Positions 42,766 through 55,372 are shown, counted from the stretch's first letter. The stretch: 64,000 nt of DNA from Talaromyces rugulosus (GCF_013368755.1 NC_049566.1:682001-746000), one strand, 5' to 3'. The notes: a model not told the origin generated them from the sequence alone. Translations and numbers: made by a program.

Positions 42766-45700
42766 TAGACTTCCGCATAACCCATTTTGGGTCGAAGGTC
42801 ACGACCCAAAACCCAACCCGGTCTGGGTCTGGGTCGAAGCTTCATAACCCAGGCCTAACCCAGGCCCAGTCACTGGGGCCCCAGAAAACCCAGAAATAAC
42901 CTATTTCGACCCAGTTCCGGCATAAATTATGGTATAATTATTTAAATTACACGCCGTCATTTTTCCTATTTTGATGTTTACACTGAAATAGAACACTTTC
43001 TATCAGGAAATTAATGAAATCTTTAAGGAATTTCTTAAATATGAAAAGGGCATATCGAATTCACTGTTGCTTATCTTTTACAATGCCTCGTTCTATATGG
43101 AAAGGCCGTATCTACGGTGTAATGGGAAAATGCGCATCTATCATCATACCGATGTAGTTATATATGTTAAACATATATTCACATATTATACATTTCTACA
43201 TAAATCAAATAAATATTTCGGGGAATATTAGAATGTATTAAACTGTTTAAATGTTCTACTGTTATTAGAATATCAAACCATTCTATTGATAATTTCAACG
43301 CTTGTCAGAATACCTAGATATCTATATTTAAGTTGAAGGCTTTAACTTTGAAAGTAGGACGGGATGAATTTTTTTGGCTAGGCTTGGGGAAACTGGGGTG
43401 GGAATTGGGATTTGACTGGGGTTTGACTGGGCCTTGACTGGGTTCTCTGGGTTGTCTCTGGGCTATTACTGGGTTATTACAGGGATAATGCATTAGGTCC
43501 ATATAATATCAGTATACCAAACCAATGAATAAGAGGATAAGGATTTATTCCATCTGATATATCAATTAACTTGACTTTCTTATTTTTCTTATTTTTCTAA
43601 TTGTAGTGCTTTTCCATCTTAGTATATTATTTATATTTTCTCTTTACCTCTTTCTTTTGTGATACTTACATATCTTTTGTCATGTCTTAAAGCCAGCTTT
43701 CTGACTTTACATCATCACTTTATAGTAGAGATATTGATAATTTTCCATCTTTTTTAATGTAACAAATTATTCTATCTGCAAGTCATCATACAATTGATTC
43801 TGGCTTTCACTGGCTAGATAACCTCCTTGTTCCTCCTTCTTTGATATGTGTTAGATCTGATCACTGGAATAGGTTTATTTTCTATGATAAGATGTTATAT
43901 AATGAGTTTATTGACTGGTGGTTATAGACAGACTATAGGCGGAAAAGAAAGATTAACTGGGATTTATATTACTATATAATGATCTGGAATAGCTACAACC
44001 AGGTTGCTGAGGGTGTAGATGGCACATCAAAGATCATATGTAAATGCTGTAGAAAGATTCTTGAGCATTTTTATTCCCTAAGTCTGAACAGTTCTAGTAA
44101 AGTATAATATCACAGTATATTAATAATCTAGAAATATCTGAAAACAGCTAGGTGCCTACAGTTAGAGAAGGAAAAGAAAATAAAAATTATAAAGTTTCTC
44201 TAAAAAGAGGTATGTTTTAGACTATAAAATAATATTTAGATACTAATCTATGGTATGTCTTCCTAAGGCGAAATCTCAGTAGATATACCCTTTTTATAAG
44301 AGGATTAGGAAAATGATATCTTGTAATTCCTGACTCTCAATCAGCTATTATTCTATCTTATCAAACATTTATTATTTAAGTAGATTATTTACAAAGCGCG
44401 TTCTGCTCTTGTCATTCTAATAATCCCATCTACTAATACAATCCATCACCAATTAGGGAGCTTGGTTAAAGACTAGCAATAGCAGATTCTTCATATACTA
44501 CCTGCTAATTTAAAGATATCTATTATGCTTAACTATTAGACATCTCTATTCTTGTAGGTATTTATAGCAATCACTAGTTATTTTATTGACAGTGATTAGG
44601 TTTATCATGAGGTGCTTCTTAGTTTTAAGCTACTTCATAGTATACATATGGGGTCTTACTTAAGTAATATTCTGATGGAAACCTTGGTAGAGAACAATAT
44701 TAAAGATAGAGTATTTAGGCTGATCATAGATAATATATTAAACAATAAGATATTAGCTGTGTCTCTTCAACAAGCTTTATTAGATAATATTGTTATTATA
44801 TGAATACCATGCTTTATCTATATTATCTAGCTCAGTCTTAATCAGCTTCTTGTTCGGATTAAGGCAGTTCTATCCAATGAATCCACAGAGACAAAGTAGA
44901 CAGAGAGTCAGTCTAGGCTAGTTCAAGAGAATACAAAGCAATATTAGATCTTTTCTATATTGAACAAAGTATGTTATCTTGCAATTTATATAAATATAAG
45001 CCTCCAGCACTGAGAGATATTCTATAATCTTTAGATAACAAACATCAAGATTGTTCCCATCTAAGATATAAAAATATGATGGAATTCTACATTTCTTATG
45101 CTTTGCCAGGCTAAATAGCTACGTGTTATCTTCTCTTTATTTTGTACAAAGTATGACTGTAAAGAGATACTACTTAGTGAGCACAAGTAGCGCCAAATTG
45201 ACTATTTTCTTTATATTACTAAGCTGTTCTTCAATTATACAACCTAGTTATTAAAGACTTAAGATGTCACTGCCTATTATATGTTCAAGATTTATAATCA
45301 ATTTTTTGATTATCTTGAACGATCATAGACACAGTTACAATAGAAGTGTGTTCTATAGAAGAAATAAATACTAGACGCACTAAACACTAGATGGACTAAG
45401 CTTGATAAATACTACGCTCAAACCAATATTATTCGAGGGTATATCTATACCATTAGTACGATGCTTATACTAGTAAATAAATTTAGATTCTTTCTCTCTA
45501 GTGATTGGGATCAGAAATAGTAAGATATCTATTATAATGTCTTTTAGCAAGTCTTTATCCCATACCAAACGCAAGTAAAAAGTCAAAGCCAGGATATATA
45601 TAGCTCTCATACTGCAGCTTAACCAAGCTCAAGGCTAGAGAAGATACTTGATAAAAAGAATATACAGCTATAAGCAATAACTAATAAAATTAGTTAATAT

Positions 45701-46579
45701 CTTGATAGTGGTCAGTAATTATCTACTACTTATATATTACTAGTTCACTAATCTTAAACTAGATACTGTTTCTATTAAGCTATTTATCTTTTAAAAAGAG
45801 CATCAATATCGCTTTCTAGCTATTGTCATCCTTGTGTGAGATACGCTTTTCTTTCTAACCACTGGTATAGGAGTGGAACACCTCTTTAATACTGCTCAAG
45901 ATGTTTGTCACTATTGTTGTGGGAGAATGAAGACTGAGATAATTAAGGAGTTGATAATATTTCTTTATATATCCAAATTCGATATAGAGGTATAGAAAGC
46001 AAAACTTCTTAAAAAATTCTTCTCATAGGATGAGCTTGAGGCGGCGAAAGAAGAAAAAAAAGAGAAGCTTAATAAGGATAAGATCAATCTAATTAGTGAT
46101 ACAGAGGAGTAAGAGGATGAGCTAGAAAATAGACTAGAGAATAAAATAAAGGATATAAAACTAGATATAACTTCTTTATCTACTACTGAATTAGATAGTC
46201 TAGGCTTACTATCATTACCATCAACCTATATACAGACACAGGTATTAAAATGGAAACATAAGAGCTGAAAAGATAATATATTTAAATATCATTAATTAAA
46301 TATATAAATTCTAAATAAAGGCTTTTCTTTTACCTTTTTTCCTAATAAATCTATAAAGTAAATACTCAAAAATACAACTACAAAATGCATAAGTTATGCA
46401 ATTAGAATTCTTGGTATATTTGTTATATTTATAACCCAATTTAGGGCCCTAGGCCCAGTACTGGGTTACCCAGTCCAACCCAGACCCATTACTGGGTCGA
46501 CATATTTGACCCAAAACCCAACCCAGTCTGGGTTGGGTCTGGGTTGGGTCTGGGTTTTACTGGGTCGTGCGGAAGACTA
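42766..46579 (+). mobile_element. decayed hAT-family DNA transposon
   Basis: 3814 bp. The 8-bp duplication CGCAGAAT flanks it (42758-42765 and 46580-46587). Imperfect terminal inverted repeats: TAGACTTCCGCATAACCCA on the left and TAGTCTTCCGCACGACCCA as the reverse complement of the right. An 8-bp duplication and short TIRs are diagnostic of hAT. Both subterminal zones (42779-42910 and 46437-46563) are crowded with ACCCA/TGGGT motifs, probable transposase-binding repeats. The transposase is dead. Confidence 0.9.
43800..46060 (+). pseudogene. hAT transposase remnant (BED finger, RNase H fold, dimerisation domain)
   Basis: Readable blocks: an N-terminal INWDLYYYIMIWNSYNQ leading into a BED-type zinc finger CKCCRKILEHFYSL (about 44030-44080); a catalytic-core stretch MGSYLSNILMETLVENN with IIDNILNN (44640-44760); and the C-terminal hAT dimerisation block GVEHLFNTAQDVCHYCCGRMK (about 45870-45930). 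Dozens of TAG/TAA stops, most explicable by C-to-T change of CAG/CAA, separate them. Confidence 0.85.
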
Positions 46580-46587
46580 CGCAGAAT

Positions 46588-47470
46588 GGGATCTTTGGAA
46601 GTTTCTCATCTCATACTCCGTTTCCGTCAAAACTGGAAACCTCTAGAAACGGGGTAGGTATTAAAGAATTCTAATGAGAAGAATTAATCGTAAAAATAGT
46701 ATTGTTTGGAAGCCTGGAAACAGCGGACTCGAACCGAAGATCCTTATCATATGTGCATAGAAGTATGCTTGGCTCATATAAAGTTTATGATCAACGTTAT
46801 AGATGATTGACGAGCGATTAAAGACGAGTAATTAGATGATAGCTAAGGCGTGACTGACAGGTGCCTCAATACTTCTAAATATAGTCGAGATTTCTCAAAA
46901 TTATTAGCTCCATCTCTAACTAGGCTTTTTTAGAACCGGAATTTAGATGCAGGACCTACATTTAGAGATCTAGAATGTGAAGTTAATGTGCGTTTTACAG
47001 CCTTGGAGTTTGAGAAACGGAATTGATGAAGAAAAGACCACGAGCTATTTGTCACCCAAGATACCGTACACTTACCATTACTAGGCATATCACCTTGAGC
47101 AGAGCCAGCATCATATTCGCAAAGAGGACTATACAGACACATTCCTCCAGAAACACTTCCTTCACTAGCTTTAAGCGATAAGTTTAATTAGAGAGACGAG
47201 CAAAGATGCTCACCTGGCTGAAATGCTTTACACGCGGATCGATGTAGGACTTTCATCAATTTACATTAAGGCATCACTAACATGCAATGTAGACATTGGA
47301 TAGTATTCTTTCTCAGTCTCTCCAAGATGCTCGACGATTCACACTACACTACTGTGATATACTTGAAGATCCTCTGTAGATATATTCCTCAGCTCTTATT
47401 TTTGCCCCAGAGGCCGGTTTTGTACGGGAAGCTTTCGTGAATAAAATATCGGGATGGAATAAAATCCTGT
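46588..47470. other. gene-poor flank of the hAT element
   Basis: About 0.9 kb. ORF 46930-47142 (minus, 70 codons, Cys-containing) has no recognised family. A T-arm-like CGGTTCGAGTCCG on the minus strand near 46715-46730 is not part of a complete tRNA. Confidence 0.4.
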
Positions 47471-47818
47471 CAAAAAGGGGAGTAATTTAGGATAGTTGCT
47501 GCAGCGTACTCAAGGGCCATACTGATACGGTCAGAACCGTCGTCTTCTCGCCTGATGGGCAGTATCTTCATATAAATGGAGGAGCCGTCCCTTTGCCTTC
47601 GCCTTGTACGGCATCGCCTGCGTCTCAAAAGATACAATCCTTTCATATTCTATATACATGACAAGTGGGTCTCATTGGACCAGCAACGGTTGTTGTGGGT
47701 TCCTTCTGAGTGTCAACCGACTTGCTCTATAGTTAATGATAATATAGTTTGCTTGGAGCATTCATCAGGTCGCACTAAATTTCTTAAATTTCTTACCGTG
47801 AATACAGTAAGCTCGTAA
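47470..47818 (+). pseudogene. C-terminal WD40-repeat relic of a NACHT/NLR-type protein
   Basis: In one frame, LKGHTDTVRTVVFSPDGQYL is an unmistakable WD40 repeat (about 47507-47566). In another frame just after, DKWVSLDQQRLLWVPSECQP and GRTKFLKF match the closing segment of fungal HET-E/NLR-type NACHT-WD40 proteins. The frame change and absence of the NACHT part show it is a fragment. Such genes are highly variable and often pseudogenised near repeats. Confidence 0.65.
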
Positions 47819-48917
47819 CTCTAATACTGCAACAGCGGACACAAGGCTAAAATCAACTCTTTATCATTCTAATGTGGTTCTAAGATACGGACAGTACTAA
47901 GAATAGTAAAAGCTTAACAGCATTTCTACAGTACAAGAACTTTATTGTGATATGAAGAAGGCTTTGTGTCAAGAAAGTGCGAGGTAGTGCAAATGTAATT
48001 TTTAGGCATTAGGCAGAAGTGTCCTCTAAGTGTTTAGAAATGGTCATTAACTTGTGCGTAGAGTTGGAGTTGCTTGATGTTACTGTACTCGGCTCTTTAT
48101 AGATAATGCAAACGACTTTTCATTGAACATAATAATATAAAACAACTTTTAACAATAATGCAATCTATATGGATAGGCTTCACTAAACCCCAATTTTACA
48201 GCGTCTAATTAAGAAGAGCCACGCAGACAGCTAAACACAAGATACCTCTTCTGGCCGCACCCTGCCGGGTCCTCAGGGCAGCAAGCCACACGAACTAGAT
48301 TGGAACATGCTATCTCTATCTCGCACGATATTATATATGTATACTTGTATAGATATTATATATTACATGAATCTAGTATACCCACACTACCTACGTCACA
48401 CATATGTACCAGAATATGTACGAAGTTAGATTGATTTCAAATCGATTATGCTTAAACTCTATAATTTATTCATTATAGATAATGATAGTAGGATATCTAA
48501 CATACAAAAGAGACAACCGAAAATAAACCGAAACCACACAATAGAAGTAGCAATACATGAGTATAAATAAAAAGTAAAACCCGAGACATAGAAATACAAA
48601 CAGAAAATAACAAACTTATAACTAAGAACAGGCCCGCGATATAATGAACCAAAGAAATATTGAAACAAAAGTACACGATGAAATGAAATAGACAATCAAT
48701 GCGTATAATACATAGGAAAAGCGATCTCAGTGCTAGATCAGGACGGTGTTTTCTTTCTGGGTCTGCTGTCGTAAATATAGCGTGAATTGGATCAATGGTC
48801 CAGATTCGTCGATGGGTATAAGCACGTCGCTAAAATTGAAATTCCGGAGGGAAAATATAGTGCTTGGGCATGAGTTGATCAAGTCGTCTTCTCCTTGCAA
48901 AAGGTTGGTCGAGTTCA
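47819..48917. other. AT-rich gene-free stretch
   Basis: No supportable feature. ORFs on both strands around 48459-48985 look like shadows of each other and of low-complexity DNA. Confidence 0.4.
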
Positions 48918-49166
48918 TTAACGGCAGAACCCTGTGCACAAAGCGCATATCTCGTGATCACAATTATAGCAGCATACGTGAATAGCTACATTATTATACT
49001 CTCCACAGCAATGGCACACCCAAAACTGCTCTGGAGTTGAAAAGTTCACATCGATTAGGTAGGAGAGCTTGCTTGAGACTGTTGACTGTGCTTTGACCGC
49101 CATGACTGATTTGGGTTTTCGGTTTATTGGAATCGAAACGCAGAGATGGATCTTGTTTTGGTTCAA
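48918..49166 (-). CDS. small Cys-rich putative zinc-binding protein
   Basis: 82 codons if started at 49166; a shorter start is MAVKAQSTV near 49103. The C-terminal half, FWVCHCCGEYNNVAIHVCCY then NCDHEICALC, has paired CxxC motifs as in small fungal zinc-ribbon-like proteins in which W-x-C-x2-C is followed by C-x2-C-x4-C-x2-C. No intron is needed. It lies in a repeat-rich area without a clear partner, so it may be a fragment. Function unknown. Confidence 0.4.
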   Translation of the reverse strand: MNQNKIHLCVSIPINRKPKSVMAVKAQSTVSSKLSYLIDVNFSTPEQFWVCHCCGEYNNVAIHVCCYNCDHEICALCTGFCR

Positions 49167-49640
49167 AAGTGCGTGACTTGCTAATACCGAATGATGGATT
49201 TCGTGGTAGTATAAATATATGAATTGACAGGCAATAATATAGATTGTTTCACTTGGAATTGTGTTCTCTGTAAGACGATTCTGGGTGACTTGATATAAAC
49301 GCTATTCAACGTGGGAACAAGGTCGAATTTATCCCCGATTTTGCTTCACTTTCATAAGTACATTCCTGGCAGATGTAAGCTGAACAAACGACCCGGTCTC
49401 CATTATATTGCCCGTGGATCCGTAAGGGCTAAGCCCCAGGTAAAGAGGTATTGCCTTGAAAATATCCATTATTGAGAAGTTGCACCTTGCTAGTGGTCCC
49501 CTAGAGGCCCTGAAGGGGAATTCTCAGCTAGTCAATAACCGACCCGGGGAACCAGGGCGTCGACGGTGAATATATTCAATAAACTAGAGCGAAATAAGGG
49601 CATGTATATGTGCAAATAGATAGAAGGATCAGCTATGATC

Positions 49641-50078
49641 CTACGTCCTCACCACATAGTATTCGATGTCTTCTGTGGCTATGCAGGCCCGGGTGGTCCA
49701 TTGCTTGTGGGCAAATGGTTTAAAATTATTTTTCAAAGACGTTTCAGGAAAGCTTTCAAACACTATCACAAAAATTCCCGGGCCCCGGGTCGTTATGAAT
49801 AAAAAGGAGTCGGTGAGACCGAGGGAGCTGATAACAAGGCTTGAACGGGTTTGATAGGATGCACTGTTGAGACTTTCAGTGCAGGCGCGCCTGAAAATTC
49901 TAGAATGGAGATTCTCATTGGATTTTAAAACGGTGCTGAGGTCGTCATCAAAAAAAAAAAGTTTGCCCGTTGTGTGTTGGAAATAGGGCGTGGGTGCTGG
50001 GCAAGGTTGTAGCGTTGGTGATGCTGTGCCCCGGTGAGCCCTTAGCAGCACCATGTGATGATCCTTTGAGCGCCTCAC
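49641..50078 (-). CDS. hypothetical ORF of 145 codons
   Basis: An uninterrupted ORF in a gene-poor stretch. No recognised domain. It is longer than chance would usually give in this composition, but no splice sites or conserved motifs support it, and it contains a 10-base A/T homopolymer. It may be a relic of a larger gene. Confidence 0.25.
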   Translation of the reverse strand: MRRSKDHHMVLLRAHRGTASPTLQPCPAPTPYFQHTTGKLFFFDDDLSTVLKSNENLHSRIFRRACTESLNSASYQTRSSLVISSLGLTDSFLFITTRGPGIFVIVFESFPETSLKNNFKPFAHKQWTTRACIATEDIEYYVVRT

Positions 50079-50368
50079 TAGTACCGTAGCTCATAGAATA
50101 TAGAATATTTTATTTGCTGCTTTGCATAGTAGTCGGGTAAATTGATATTATCAATGTAGAGACTTTTTTTGCAGCCCAGGCCGATTTTCGGTGGTAGTTG
50201 TCGGGGAAGCCCTACACGTAAGACCGGTTACATCTATCCGGACAACCTGAACAGTTAATAACTAACATTGAAATTTCGCAATTAATATAAAATTGACTTC
50301 ATTAGGATTAAAAAATAAAATAAATACAGTTCCACACATTTTACCAATTTATCGTCTCATCACTCATT

Positions 50369-51794
50369 TTACAAAGCCAGTTTCTCGTGCATGACTTTCT
50401 TGGCGTGTATGGCCTCCTCTTTAGGACTAAACCCGATGATCTTAGAGTAACGTTCCTTGATCTCTTGGTGAACTTTTTTGTAGTCTGTGCCAATCTCAGG
50501 GATCAAGCCGGCATCTACATTGCCCACGAATCTGCTGCTCTGCACCAGCCACTGGTCGCGGCCTCGTCGGACTTTGTCGTAGGTGGCTAGAGCGGCCTCG
50601 ATGTCTCGAGGAGTATGCACTAGTTCATCTGCCAAAAGTTCTGCGATGAGAGCACTGTCCTCAATCGCAAAGCCAGCACCGTTGCCGTGGTGCGGCGACG
50701 TCGCGTGTGCTGCGTCTCCAATCACGGCAATGCGTCCTTTGAAGAAGATTGGCAGAGGATTCTCGCAGGTATCAAAGATGGCCCACTTTGAATTGAGTTC
50801 AGTAAGTATGTGTATATACAAGTGAAGTTCACTGATTGACTGTATTAACTTACAATAGGAAGCCGAGGCTGAACCAGGCTCATAATCTTGGTCACATCGG
50901 GGCCAAAGTCTTTAAAGTCGTTAAGGGCATCTTCGCGCGTCGACATTTTGGTGAGCCTCCTGTCATCGGCCCACTCGTTTTGGTCCTCGTAAAAGGCCAC
51001 CATGTTGAGGAATTTGCCGTCGTCCATTGGGAAAGTGAGCACATGGCCTGACTTGCCCAGCTAGTGTAACTCATTAGTACTATACATGGGATGAACAATG
51101 CAGGGGATCTTCAACTTACAAACATGCAGGAGTTCCGAGCTTTTTCTTCTCCAATGGCCTCGATAGCTGCCTCCATCGGCACTATGCCACGGTATGCGTA
51201 CTTGTGCGAGTACGACGGATGCGCCGACGGGTGATTCTCGCCAACAATGAAGCTGCGTACTCGTGAGTGAATACCATCACAACCGATGACCGCGTCGGCC
51301 TCAGCAGAGGTGCCGTCGGTAAAGTTTAAAATAATTTTTCCATCCTCACGCTCGACGATGTTCTGCAGACGCTTGCCGAGGTGTGTCTTCTCCGCAGGAA
51401 ATGCTTTGACTAGCTCATCGAGGAAGCGGGCGCGGTGTACGCCTTGCTGGCCGCAACCACTGGTGATGGAGAAGAGAATTTCGTCGCGCTGCTTGGGGGA
51501 CATTCCATCGTAGTAGTCAAACCAGACGGTCTGCTTGCTCGGCCATCCGTTGGCGGTGGTCACCTTGTCGAAGGCGCTCTTGACGCCCGGTCCGAATGAG
51601 CCGGCCAATTCACCGTCACAGGTCTCCATTGCTGCGACTGCATTGGAACTGAATGATACCCCAGCCCCGATTTCTTTGAATTGTGCTGTCTGCTCGTAGA
51701 CTTGCACAGCGATGTTGCGGCGATGTAGAGCGATGGCGAGTGTGAGCCCGGCAATACCGCCACCAACGATGGCGATTTCGAAAGACTTGGACAT
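50369..51794 (-). CDS. FAD-dependent monooxygenase, salicylate-hydroxylase-like
   Basis: Proposed CDS complement(join(50369..50785,50854..51060,51120..51794)), 432 aa, a usual length for group A flavoprotein hydroxylases. N-terminal FAD fold IAIVGGGIAGLTLAIALHRR (GxGxxG), the mid-protein DG motif AVIGCDGIHSRVRS that contacts FAD and NAD(P)H, and GRIAVIGDAAHATSPHHGNG (GD motif). These enzymes use NAD(P)H and O2 to hydroxylate aromatic acids, often with decarboxylation; they occur both in catabolism and in secondary metabolism. No pathway partner lies adjacent. The start at 51794 precedes the Rossmann motif by only 8 residues, as usual. Confidence 0.92.
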
Positions 51795-53312
51795 GCCGAT
51801 TGTTTGTTTGCTTGTTTAGTATAAAATGCTAGTTGAAATTTGTTTTATCGCTTGGATGTTCTTTGGTGGTTTGGCTGTGTTGGGGATGCTGTCTGAACCT
51901 AAGTCGAGGCATCTCAGCTCGATATTTATACCAAATTTCTTCCCTTCGTCGCAGCTTGCAAGAAGCGACAGTGACGATAGTATCGCCGCATATCCGTTCG
52001 GCATTCTGCTCCCGAAACAACATTTGAGGGGAAAGAGGCGAGATTGTATCTACATCAGCATCAGTTTACATCCGACGCAGGCGGACCGTATATATCTCGG
52101 GATATCCGTGCATCCCGTAACCGATCGGATTTCCCGACTCGGCCCTAGATCGACGTCATACTGGTGCTACTTGTCGAATGCGTATTCAAACGATGTGCGA
52201 TTGTGGCCACGTTTGGATCCGACGCCTGATATTCGGGTAGTTCCCCGTGTGGGGGATTGCCTGTCTCCGCCGGGTCTCGGCAGTAATTGTGGTGTAGAAG
52301 AGATCGACAGATTATTCGACACGACGCCGGATGAGGCGGATGAGGATTTGTCACCAGACATCCATGTCGCCGTTGTTTTTCTGAGGTCACCGCAATATCG
52401 GAAGTTCAGCATCAGTTGGTCGACTACGATATAAAGACAAGGTCCCCTGACGTAGCCATAGACGTGGATAGGACGGACAGCATCCACGGATCCAGCGGAA
52501 AGGGCCGAGTGGTCCACTGGATCAGCTCGCTTGAGCCATGGATCGATGGACCCAGATAGGTGAAAAGGCAATTGACCACCGACATCAACAAGAAAGGCAG
52601 AGCGAGCGAGAGGCGAAACACCGGCTTCAACACTTGCCCGGATAAGCGAGGCTGCGGCGAATGAGCGACTGCGAATAGCGTCACGGCGCCCGGTCCCCCG
52701 GCCGAGGTGAGGCTCTTCGTTAATGTTGGGTGTACGGCGTATCGTAGTCTAGGGCTCTGACTAGTCAAGCACGTAGCACGGCGTAGCGAGCGAGGATTCG
52801 TGCTGGTGCAAGAGATAAATGCCGGCGCTGCCCCTCAGCCCCTCCGCGGCTGCGTCATCAGTCGATCCTGCCGCGGATAACGTCGACACTTCTGTCTGCG
52901 CTTTGTCTGTTGTCAACCCAACAACTTCTGCCCAACCATACTCCGTACAGCCATTACATTCTCGTTCTGGCACGTGTCTGTCGGACGCGTAGCTGTTTGT
53001 TTATTTTACACGTCGAAAGATTATTCGGAAAAGAAAGACAGAAAAGAGAGAAAGAAAAACCTTCCGACCGTCCTCCGCCAGATTTGATTTTCGCTTTTTC
53101 TTCGCGCCTTTGCTGTAGATCGCTTCTATCATTACACCCTTTGGGGCAACCTTGATCAATTCGCCTCTCCGGTTTTACTCTTCCCTTATTTTCTCGTTCT
53201 CCCTCGTTTTCACCTACTTGTCCGCCTTTTGTTGGCGTGGCTGTCAGCACAGCATTGGCCTCCATCGACATCCATCGACACTCATCCAAATCTACCCGAA
53301 TTTCTCCCCATC
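51795..53312. promoter_or_regulatory. 1.5-kb divergent intergenic region
   Basis: Between the monooxygenase (minus) and the DUF8035-like gene (plus). ORFs here (51826-52434 plus, 52167-52571 minus) overlap in antisense and lack motifs. The 3' half (52970-53290) is CT-rich, typical of a mould 5' UTR/promoter, and so likely belongs to the plus-strand gene. Confidence 0.4.
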
Positions 53313-55372
53313 ATGAGCCATTCGTCGAGATACCGGTCAGACTCCCCAGGGAGCAAGCGTCTTTACGATCCACTGCGGGCCTCGACCGGAACAGTGCCGA
53401 CCGACCTCTACGCCTCACCCACCAGCTACTATGGCCACGAGGGTATGTTGTCTGCCAAAACAGCTGAGCGACGAGGCGGCTTTTTCAGCGCCGATGCACG
53501 AGATCATGTCGACGTCAAACCGATATCGAAAACCGCCTACCGAGACGGCGGCCATTCAACGAAAACGAGAACTGAATATGCCGTACGTCCGCGCAGCCAA
53601 ACAATTGCCGACTCGAGACGCGAGCCACTCAGTCTAGTGATCCCACAAACGCCAACCAGGTCTAGTCAAGTACCAGCATCCGCATACGAAAGGACAATCA
53701 GCCCATTGCCGCCTCGCGCTCCCTACAGCCGTGAAGACCCCGAACGATACACAGCACCACCTAGCCGCTCGCATAGGCGCCCCTATGGCTCCGACTATCC
53801 CAGCGATACTGGCTACTTGGAGCCTCACGATCGATCCAGAAAGCATCGGGATCGTGGGTATCGGGTTTATAGACCTGGTGGGGTTTCGCACTATCCGGCC
53901 TATGGAGATCCCCGGAAATGGGACGATTCTAGATATTACGACGCTTACTCTTACACAAATGCACGTGAGACGTTTGAAAAGGAATCAGCTGCACGAAGCT
54001 CGCAGCGGACGTCCCGTCGTACTGGACGGCCATTGAGTATGACCGCTACCGAAATGGCACCTGGTCAGTCTTCTTACGCGAGAGATTCTCGAGGACCACC
54101 TCCATCTCAACGTGGGTTTGACCGGCTTCCGGGCGGAGACCGGCTACGAATCACCAGTGGCCGAGAATACTCTGACAGTGATGCCAATCGAGATCCCCGC
54201 AGACATCCCTACCAGCGGGGCTCGGTACTCCATCAGGATCGGGAGGATGGCTACTACTCGGTCACGGACGACCCGAAGGAGTCTCGCAATCATCGTCACC
54301 GCTCTCGACACAGAGGGTCCCTCAAACAAGCGGGGGAGCTTCTTGCGCCCGTCCTGAGTGGATTGGCTACTCTGGGGTTGGCCAGTGGATATTCGGACGA
54401 CGGACGCTCGGATAAGTACCGGTCTCGTGATTCGGAGCATGGCCGTAGTGATCGCAACAAGGACTATGATCGTGATCATAGGGATGGAGAGCGCGAGAAG
54501 GTTTTGTCAGATGATCGTCGTCTCCGAGAGCGATCTCAGCGGCGAGACGATTCATCTGCTTCAGAAACCGAATCACGAACACGGCGTCGTGACAAGTCTT
54601 CAGCACGGCGACACCATAGCTCCAGTGACTCGGACTCGGGCCGGGGCTCCCATCAACGCAGCAGGGCCAATTCTTCAAGACATCGAAGCAAACCCAAGGA
54701 CGAAAGCTCTGAAATATCTACCAAACGGGCGTTGGTAGAAAATGGGAGTGAAGATCGACCACGCAAGCCGGTAACGGTCGAGCCACCAATGGCAAAGGAA
54801 CCCGAAGCACCGCCGAAGAGTATTCTCAAAGCACCGCGGGAAAAGTTTCCAGAGGACGATAACCCGATTCGCGAAGGCGTAGCTCCTCTCAAAGATGCAC
54901 ATAAACAAGGCATCCCGCCGGGGGCGCGGTGGACGAAGATCGATCGACGACTGGTGAATCCAGCAGCACTTAACCTAGGACATGAAAGATTTGAAGAGCG
55001 GTCGGACTATGTGATTGTGCTACGAGTATTGACGAAGGAGGAAATCCAAGCCTATGCAGTCAAGACCCAGGAGATTCGAGGTGGGTTTACTCTTTTTTTT
55101 TTTTTTTTTTTTTTCAAAGAAAACTTTTCACTGACATTACTCTAGATGAACGCTACAAAGAAGCCAAGGAAGAGCGCCGCCGAGTACGCGAGGAGAGACG
55201 ACGCAACGGCGAGAACAACGACAGCTCCTCGTCAGATGACGAAGACGAAGACGACGAGGAGCGCGCGCCGCTGGCCATCGAGGCGCCGCCAGAGAAGGAC
55301 GATTTCCCGGTGTCTCGCGACAAGGGGCGGGTTGCCAATGATATGGTTAATGAAGCTATGAAAGTGAGATGA
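53313..55372 (+). CDS. Arg/Ser-rich protein with a C-terminal DUF8035-type domain
   Basis: Proposed CDS join(53313..55080,55146..55372), 664 aa. The N-terminal two thirds is disordered, rich in Arg, Ser, Asp and Tyr, with RS/RD-like stretches (RSRDSEHGRSDRNKDYDRD). The only conserved block is C-terminal: GIPPGARWTKIDRRLVNPAA, then RFEERSDYVIVLRVLTKEEI, leading into a charged helix. From memory this is the fungal DUF8035 signature; function unknown. The intron contains 22 consecutive T. Its removal is required to continue the conserved helix (QEIRDERYKEAKEERR). The stop follows MKVR, and the same bases (GTGAGA) could serve as a donor to further exons, so the last residues are uncertain. Confidence 0.85.

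Noticed and set aside
43314..43502. Proline-rich minus-strand ORF inside the hAT element
   Set aside because: It translates the ACTGGG/CCCAGT-rich DNA repeats and is not conserved coding sequence.
46708..46740. tRNA-like T-arm on the minus strand (GGTTCGAGTCC)
   Set aside because: The T stem is poorly paired and no matching 5' acceptor, D arm or anticodon arm is found within 150 nt. At most a fragment.
51826..52434. 202-codon plus-strand ORF between the monooxygenase and DUF8035-like genes
   Set aside because: No conserved motifs, antisense ORFs of similar length overlap it, and the region is a divergent promoter; probably fortuitous.
52145..52768. Minus-strand ORFs in the same intergenic region
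   Set aside because: Mutually overlapping, no family features, no splice support.
54144..54738. Long alternative-frame ORFs inside the Arg/Ser-rich gene
   Set aside because: Shadows produced by biased codon composition of the real frame.
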